Assembly: GCA_037380725.1 (NCBI GenBank)
Contig: JARRRL010000055.1
Location: 1-10,812 of the forward strand
Source of the DNA: JARRRL01 sp037380725
GTDB lineage: Bacteria; Pseudomonadota; Gammaproteobacteria; Pseudomonadales; JANQJO01
Reading direction: 5' to 3'
DNA length: 10,812 nt
Part shown: piece by piece, positions 7,329 through 10,812 of the stretch
Layout of the letters: each line of letters begins with the position of its first letter
Position numbering within the stretch: position 1 is the stretch's first letter
The notes under the pieces: generated by a model
Database searches by the model: none
What the model was told of the DNA's origin: nothing
What the model saw: only the letters and a program-made list of their open reading frames with translations
Translations under genes and position numbers: made by a program

Positions 7329-7805
7329 GTGGAAAGCACAGTCGCTGGGTGGTTAGATCTATCCCGTGAGGCCTTGGATGATTTATACAAGAGCGCTCAA
7401 CCCGGAATCCTCCCAAATGGCGACACAAATGGAATCGCTATTGCCTGGGCTGTTCCATTCACACGGAAATTTGCACAGTTCACAAAATTCTTCTGGCAGG
7501 GGAAAGTGTTTGACATTAATGCTGATGGTGAAACAGGCATCCTGCGAAACAAGCTCCTCCCCTTTGGCATAAAGCTGATCGTTGCTAAAGTATATCGAGA
7601 TAAAAGTTGGCTCGACGGTAAAGACGCCATCATAATCGATTATTCATCAACTTCACTGTTGGCAAATAAAATTCGCGATGAAATTCGAGAGGTAACCCCT
7701 GGTTATTATTTAGGCAAAGCATGGTGGGGTGACAAGCGAATTATGGACTTTGCCCTAGAATCAACGGCATCTTCTTCCCCCTTCTTTTTTTCTACGAATG
7801 AGTAA
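7329..7805 (+). CDS. Conserved protein of unknown function, 158 residues
   Basis: The only convincing plus-strand gene. The start GTG is set by GGAGG 8 nt upstream. The protein has no signal peptide, no clear membrane span and no catalytic motif I recognise. The stretch WQGKVFD (56-62), the LLPFGIKLIVAKVY block (76-89), DKSWLDGKDAIIIDYS (91-106) and IRDEIREVTPGYYLGKAWWG (115-134) look like conserved motifs; I recall similar motifs in uncharacterised bacterial proteins of about 150-200 residues, but know no function. The alternating charged and aromatic beta-type segments would suit a small beta-barrel or lipid/ligand-binding fold, which is a guess. The last 16 residues are low in complexity (SSSPFFFS). 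It is convergent with cysNC (99 bp between the stops) and isolated from it, following the gene-poor stretch, so context gives no clue to its role. Confidence 0.85.
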   Translation: MESTVAGWLDLSREALDDLYKSAQPGILPNGDTNGIAIAWAVPFTRKFAQFTKFFWQGKVFDINADGETGILRNKLLPFGIKLIVAKVYRDKSWLDGKDAIIIDYSSTSLLANKIRDEIREVTPGYYLGKAWWGDKRIMDFALESTASSSPFFFSTNE

Positions 7806-7904
7806 AAACAAAAAGTAAATACTGTTTAGTTTATACATCAAAATACGCTAAGCGCGATCCCAATATCTCCATGACACGACAAAATCAGGCTCAGCTTCTC
7901 ACAC

Positions 7905-9803
7905 TCACCTGATAATGCCTTTGAGTCGCAAAGCTCGAACCAACTCCATAACTAAAACGGGCGTATCGCGTTGACTGGTATCTATAGTAAGATCTGGCGT
8001 TTGAGGAGGTTCATAAGGTGAATCGATGCCGGTAAAATGGCGAATGATTCCGGAGCGGGCTTTTTCGTATAATCCTTTAGGATCACGAGATTCACAAACA
8101 GCTAAGGGTGTGTCTACAAATACTTCGAAAAATTCACTTTCTGCTACCATGCTGCGCACTAAATCTCTTTCTCGTTGAAATGGAGAAATAAATGCCACCA
8201 GGACAATGTGGCCGGCATCCAGCATCAGCTTTGCTACCTCGCCCACACGACGTATATTCTCAACCCGATCAGCATCAGAAAAACCCAAATCGTTGCACAA
8301 GCCATGTCGAATATTATCGCCATCCAACAAATACGTGTGGTAACCCATGTGAAAAAGCTGATTTTCCAGTGCATTCGCTGTTGTTGACTTTCCAGAACCC
8401 GACAAACCCGTAAACCAAATGATAGCTGGTTTCTGACTGTATCGCGCTGCACGCTGCTCTCGACTGACCTGTTGATTGTGCCAAGTTATATTTACATCAT
8501 GCACAGCGCTAACAACCATGCCTGCGCCCACAGTGATGTTGGTTATTCGATCTATAAAAATAAGATTTCCCGTACTGCGACTGATTTTATACGGATCAAC
8601 CGTAACAGGCTCAGTTAACACCAAACGGCAACGAGCAATACCATTCAGAGATACAGAACTGGATGCTTGCTTGTGCATTGTATTAACATCAATTTGGTAC
8701 TCAATTTCACTCACCGCCCCAGTAATCTCTGCTGGACCAATTTTGATGCGATAGGACTTATTCAATGTCAGAGGATCGTCATGCATCCACACCACATCAA
8801 TTAACAGTGTTGTCACAGGCGTGATTTTTTCATCAGCATCAACGATCATATCGCCACGTGAAACATCTATTTCATCAGCTAAGGTTAAGGTAACGGCATC
8901 CCCTGGATAAGCCACGCTCACGACTTCATCCGCTAAAAAAACCTGATCAATTTTGCTGGTTCTTTCGGAAGGCAATACCTTGATGGCCATACCTGGACGA
9001 GCCACACCGGCGGCGACAGTGCCGCAATAGCCCCGGAAATTCAAATTTGGTCGATTCACGTATTGCACTGGAAAACGGAATAACGCCATGTTTTTATCGT
9101 TATTAACATTTATCGTTTCGAGAATTTCAAGCAAATGTGCGCCGTGATACCACGGCATTTTCTCACTGCGTGATGTGATGTTTTCACCCAGTAACGCGGA
9201 CAAAGGAATCAGGTGCAACTCCGGTAAGGCTAAAGGTTCAGCAAATTCTCGATACGCACTACAGATTGTCTCAAAACGATGCTCATCATAATCCACCAAA
9301 TCCATTTTATTAACAGCAACCACAAAATGTTTGATGCCCAATAATGAACAAATAAAACTGTGCCGTTTCGTTTGTATTTGAACACCATAACGTGCGTCAA
9401 TGAGGAGAATAGCCAAACTTGCCGTTGAAGCACCAGTTGCCATGTTTCTCGTGTACTGCTCATGCCCCGGGGTATCGGCAATGATAAATTTTCGGCGATC
9501 AGTGGAAAAATACCGATACGCCACATCAATGGTAATACCTTGCTCGCGCTCACTCTGCAGACCATCAACCAGCAACGCTAAATCGACCTCTTCGCCCGTT
9601 GTACCGTGAGTTTTACTGTCACGCGAAATAGCAGCCAATTGATCCTCATAAATCATTTTTGTATCGTGCAATAAACGACCAATGAGGGTGGATTTTCCGT
9701 CGTCCACACTGCCACAGGTGATAAAGCGCAGTAGATCTTTATTTTCATGTTGTTTCAGATACGCAATAATATCGGTTTCGAGCAAACTGCTTTGTGCTGA
9801 CAT
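7905..9803 (-). CDS. cysNC: Bifunctional sulfate adenylyltransferase subunit 1 / APS kinase (CysN-CysC fusion)
   Basis: A 632-residue cytoplasmic fusion. The N-terminal CysN half is the GTPase that drives ATP + sulfate to APS together with CysD. It shows G1 GSVDDGKST (31-39), the GITID switch (89-93), G3 DTPGHEQYTRNM (110-121), G4 NKMD (165-168) and G5 SAL (202-204), followed by the EF-Tu-like beta domains to about 440. The C-terminal CysC half phosphorylates APS to PAPS: P-loop GLSGSGKST (466-474), DGDNIRHGL (494-502) and FISPFQRERD (538-547) with the serine typical of APS kinases, then DPKGLYEKAR. Both catalytic sets look intact. The ATG at 9803 follows AAAGGA (9811-9816) by 7 nt. It lies 58 bp downstream of cysD on the same strand, the usual operon order. 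The products feed cysteine synthesis, and PAPS could also serve sulfation; no sulfotransferase or PAPS reductase is in view. Confidence 0.97.
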   Translation of the reverse strand: MSAQSSLLETDIIAYLKQHENKDLLRFITCGSVDDGKSTLIGRLLHDTKMIYEDQLAAISRDSKTHGTTGEEVDLALLVDGLQSEREQGITIDVAYRYFSTDRRKFIIADTPGHEQYTRNMATGASTASLAILLIDARYGVQIQTKRHSFICSLLGIKHFVVAVNKMDLVDYDEHRFETICSAYREFAEPLALPELHLIPLSALLGENITSRSEKMPWYHGAHLLEILETINVNNDKNMALFRFPVQYVNRPNLNFRGYCGTVAAGVARPGMAIKVLPSERTSKIDQVFLADEVVSVAYPGDAVTLTLADEIDVSRGDMIVDADEKITPVTTLLIDVVWMHDDPLTLNKSYRIKIGPAEITGAVSEIEYQIDVNTMHKQASSSVSLNGIARCRLVLTEPVTVDPYKISRSTGNLIFIDRITNITVGAGMVVSAVHDVNITWHNQQVSREQRAARYSQKPAIIWFTGLSGSGKSTTANALENQLFHMGYHTYLLDGDNIRHGLCNDLGFSDADRVENIRRVGEVAKLMLDAGHIVLVAFISPFQRERDLVRSMVAESEFFEVFVDTPLAVCESRDPKGLYEKARSGIIRHFTGIDSPYEPPQTPDLTIDTSQRDTPVLVMELVRALRLKGIIR

Positions 9804-9810
9804 TTTTCCA

Positions 9811-9816
9811 TCCTTT
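9811..9816 (-). promoter_or_regulatory. Ribosome binding site of cysNC
   Basis: AAAGGA on the minus strand, 7 nt before the cysNC ATG. It sits in the 58-bp spacer after cysD, so cysNC is translated from its own site rather than by coupling to cysD. Confidence 0.7.
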
Positions 9817-9861
9817 AATCAGGCCACATCTCGTGGGGTTATCGCTATGGCGTGTCAATAT

Positions 9862-10812
9862 TTAGAAATAGCCTTCTCGTTTCTTCTTTTCCATTGAACC
9901 GGATTGATCGTGGTCAATCGCTCGACCTGATCGTTCAGACGTTTTAGTCAACAGCATTTCCTGAATGACTTCAGGCAAAGTTTGAGCTTGCGATTCAACA
10001 GCTCCGGTTAATGGGTAACATCCCAAGGTTCGGAAACGCACCCACTTCACTTCCGGCACTTCATCCGGCGCAAGCGGTAAACGCTCATCGTCGACCATGA
10101 TCAACATCCCATCTCGCGACACAACAGGCCGTTTAGCCGATAGATACAAGGGTACAATGGCAATATTTTCTAAATAAATGTACTGCCAAATGTCCAGTTC
10201 AGTCCAATTGGACAAAGGAAAAACGCGAATGGATTCGCCTTTGTTGATACGCGAATTGTACAAATTCCACAGTTCCGGGCGTTGATTCTTTGGATCCCAG
10301 CGGTGATTACGATCGCGAAAAGAATAAACCCGCTCTTTTGCTCGTGACTTTTCTTCATCTCGACGAGCACCGCCAAAAGCGGCGTCGAACTGGTACCGGC
10401 TCAATGCCTGCTTCAAAGCTGCCGTTTTCATCACATCCGTATAGGTAGCACTGCCGTGATCAAACGGGTTAATATTGGCCGTTATTCCCTCTTGATTGGT
10501 GTAAACCAGCAAATCCATACCAGCCTCTTTAGCCATGCGGTCACGAAACCGGATCATGTCTTGAAACTTCCACGTTGTATCGATGTGCATCAGCGGGAAA
10601 GGCGGAACACCCGGTGCAAACGCTTTGCGGGCAAGGTGTAGCATCACCGTAGAATCCTTACCAATTGAGTACAACATAACGGGATTATCAAAGCTTGCTA
10701 CGACTTCACGAATAATATGAATGGACTCAGCTTCAAGCTGTTTGAGATGCGTTCGAACGGCCAGTGTGTCGGCACAAGTTTGTGACAATGCGCCTGAATT
10801 AGCCGTAACATC
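9862..10812 (-). CDS. cysD: Sulfate adenylyltransferase subunit 2 (CysD), start at or beyond the right edge
   Basis: The catalytic PP-loop subunit of ATP sulfurylase, which adenylates sulfate to APS in complex with the GTPase CysN. It aligns along its whole length with enterobacterial CysD: LEAESIHIIREV, PP-loop SIGKDSTVML, FDAAFGGARRDEEKSRAKER, HRWDPKNQRPELW, NKGESIRVFPLSNWTE, the RFRTLGCYPLTGAVES block, and the C-terminal GSMEKKKREGYF. From a TTG at 10788 it would be 308 residues, close to the 302 of E. coli, but that TTG lacks a good ribosome binding site. The frame stays open through the remaining 24 bases (codons for DVTANSGA), so the true start may lie outside the window. It precedes cysNC in the same operon, 58 bp upstream. 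Confidence 0.95.
   Translation of the reverse strand, partial: DVTANSGALSQTCADTLAVRTHLKQLEAESIHIIREVVASFDNPVMLYSIGKDSTVMLHLARKAFAPGVPPFPLMHIDTTWKFQDMIRFRDRMAKEAGMDLLVYTNQEGITANINPFDHGSATYTDVMKTAALKQALSRYQFDAAFGGARRDEEKSRAKERVYSFRDRNHRWDPKNQRPELWNLYNSRINKGESIRVFPLSNWTELDIWQYIYLENIAIVPLYLSAKRPVVSRDGMLIMVDDERLPLAPDEVPEVKWVRFRTLGCYPLTGAVESQAQTLPEVIQEMLLTKTSERSGRAIDHDQSGSMEKKKREGYF

Noticed and set aside
7806..7904. Looked for an intrinsic terminator between the convergent genes
   Set aside because: No stem-loop followed by a T-run could be found by eye on either strand.
8175..9609. Several open frames on both strands inside the sulfate activation region
   Set aside because: All overlap the intact CysN-CysC reading frame with its complete GTPase and kinase motifs.

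Overview
The window looks like chromosomal DNA of a moderately AT-rich proteobacterium, most likely a gammaproteobacterium. That placement is inferred from how closely the CysD and CysN-CysC proteins match the enterobacterial/pseudomonad pattern and from an exosortase-type (XrtA/PEP-CTERM) glycosyltransferase. The species cannot be named from the sequence. Nearly all real genes lie on the minus strand; one small gene is on the plus strand.

Layout from left to right. (1) 1-1298, minus: the first 432 codons of a fused aminodeoxychorismate synthase (glutamine amidotransferase, then the PabB-type domain), cut by the left edge. Its upstream spacer (1299-1438) holds an inverted repeat and two tandem copies of a 20-bp unit. 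(2) 1439-3658, minus: a 739-residue PIF1-like superfamily I helicase with a C-terminal HRDC domain. (3) 3731-5502, minus: a two-gene surface-polysaccharide unit, a TIGR03087-type glycosyltransferase followed by a hexapeptide-repeat acyltransferase with a 4-bp overlap. The acyltransferase frame is cut by one in-frame TAG at codon 131, yet the next 62 codons still read as the missing C-terminal part of the enzyme. (4) 5503-7328: about 1.8 kb of AT-rich DNA with no gene I can support. It contains only short open segments that may be relics of decayed genes. (5) 7329-7805, plus: a 158-residue protein of unknown function with an excellent ribosome binding site. (6) 7905-10812, minus: the sulfate activation operon cysD - cysNC, with cysD reaching the right edge.

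The genes do not form one system. CysD and CysN-CysC together make APS and then PAPS from sulfate, for cysteine synthesis or for sulfation. The glycosyltransferase/acyltransferase pair would build and decorate an exopolysaccharide. The PabAB-type enzyme supplies the p-aminobenzoate precursor of folate. The nonsense-interrupted acyltransferase and the long gene-poor stretch suggest a genome undergoing some gene decay. I see no CRISPR array, tRNA, rRNA, intact insertion sequence or phage genes. I found no convincing new multi-gene system; the best leads are the interrupted acyltransferase, the 158-residue unknown protein, and the repeat-bearing spacer in front of the PabAB-type gene.
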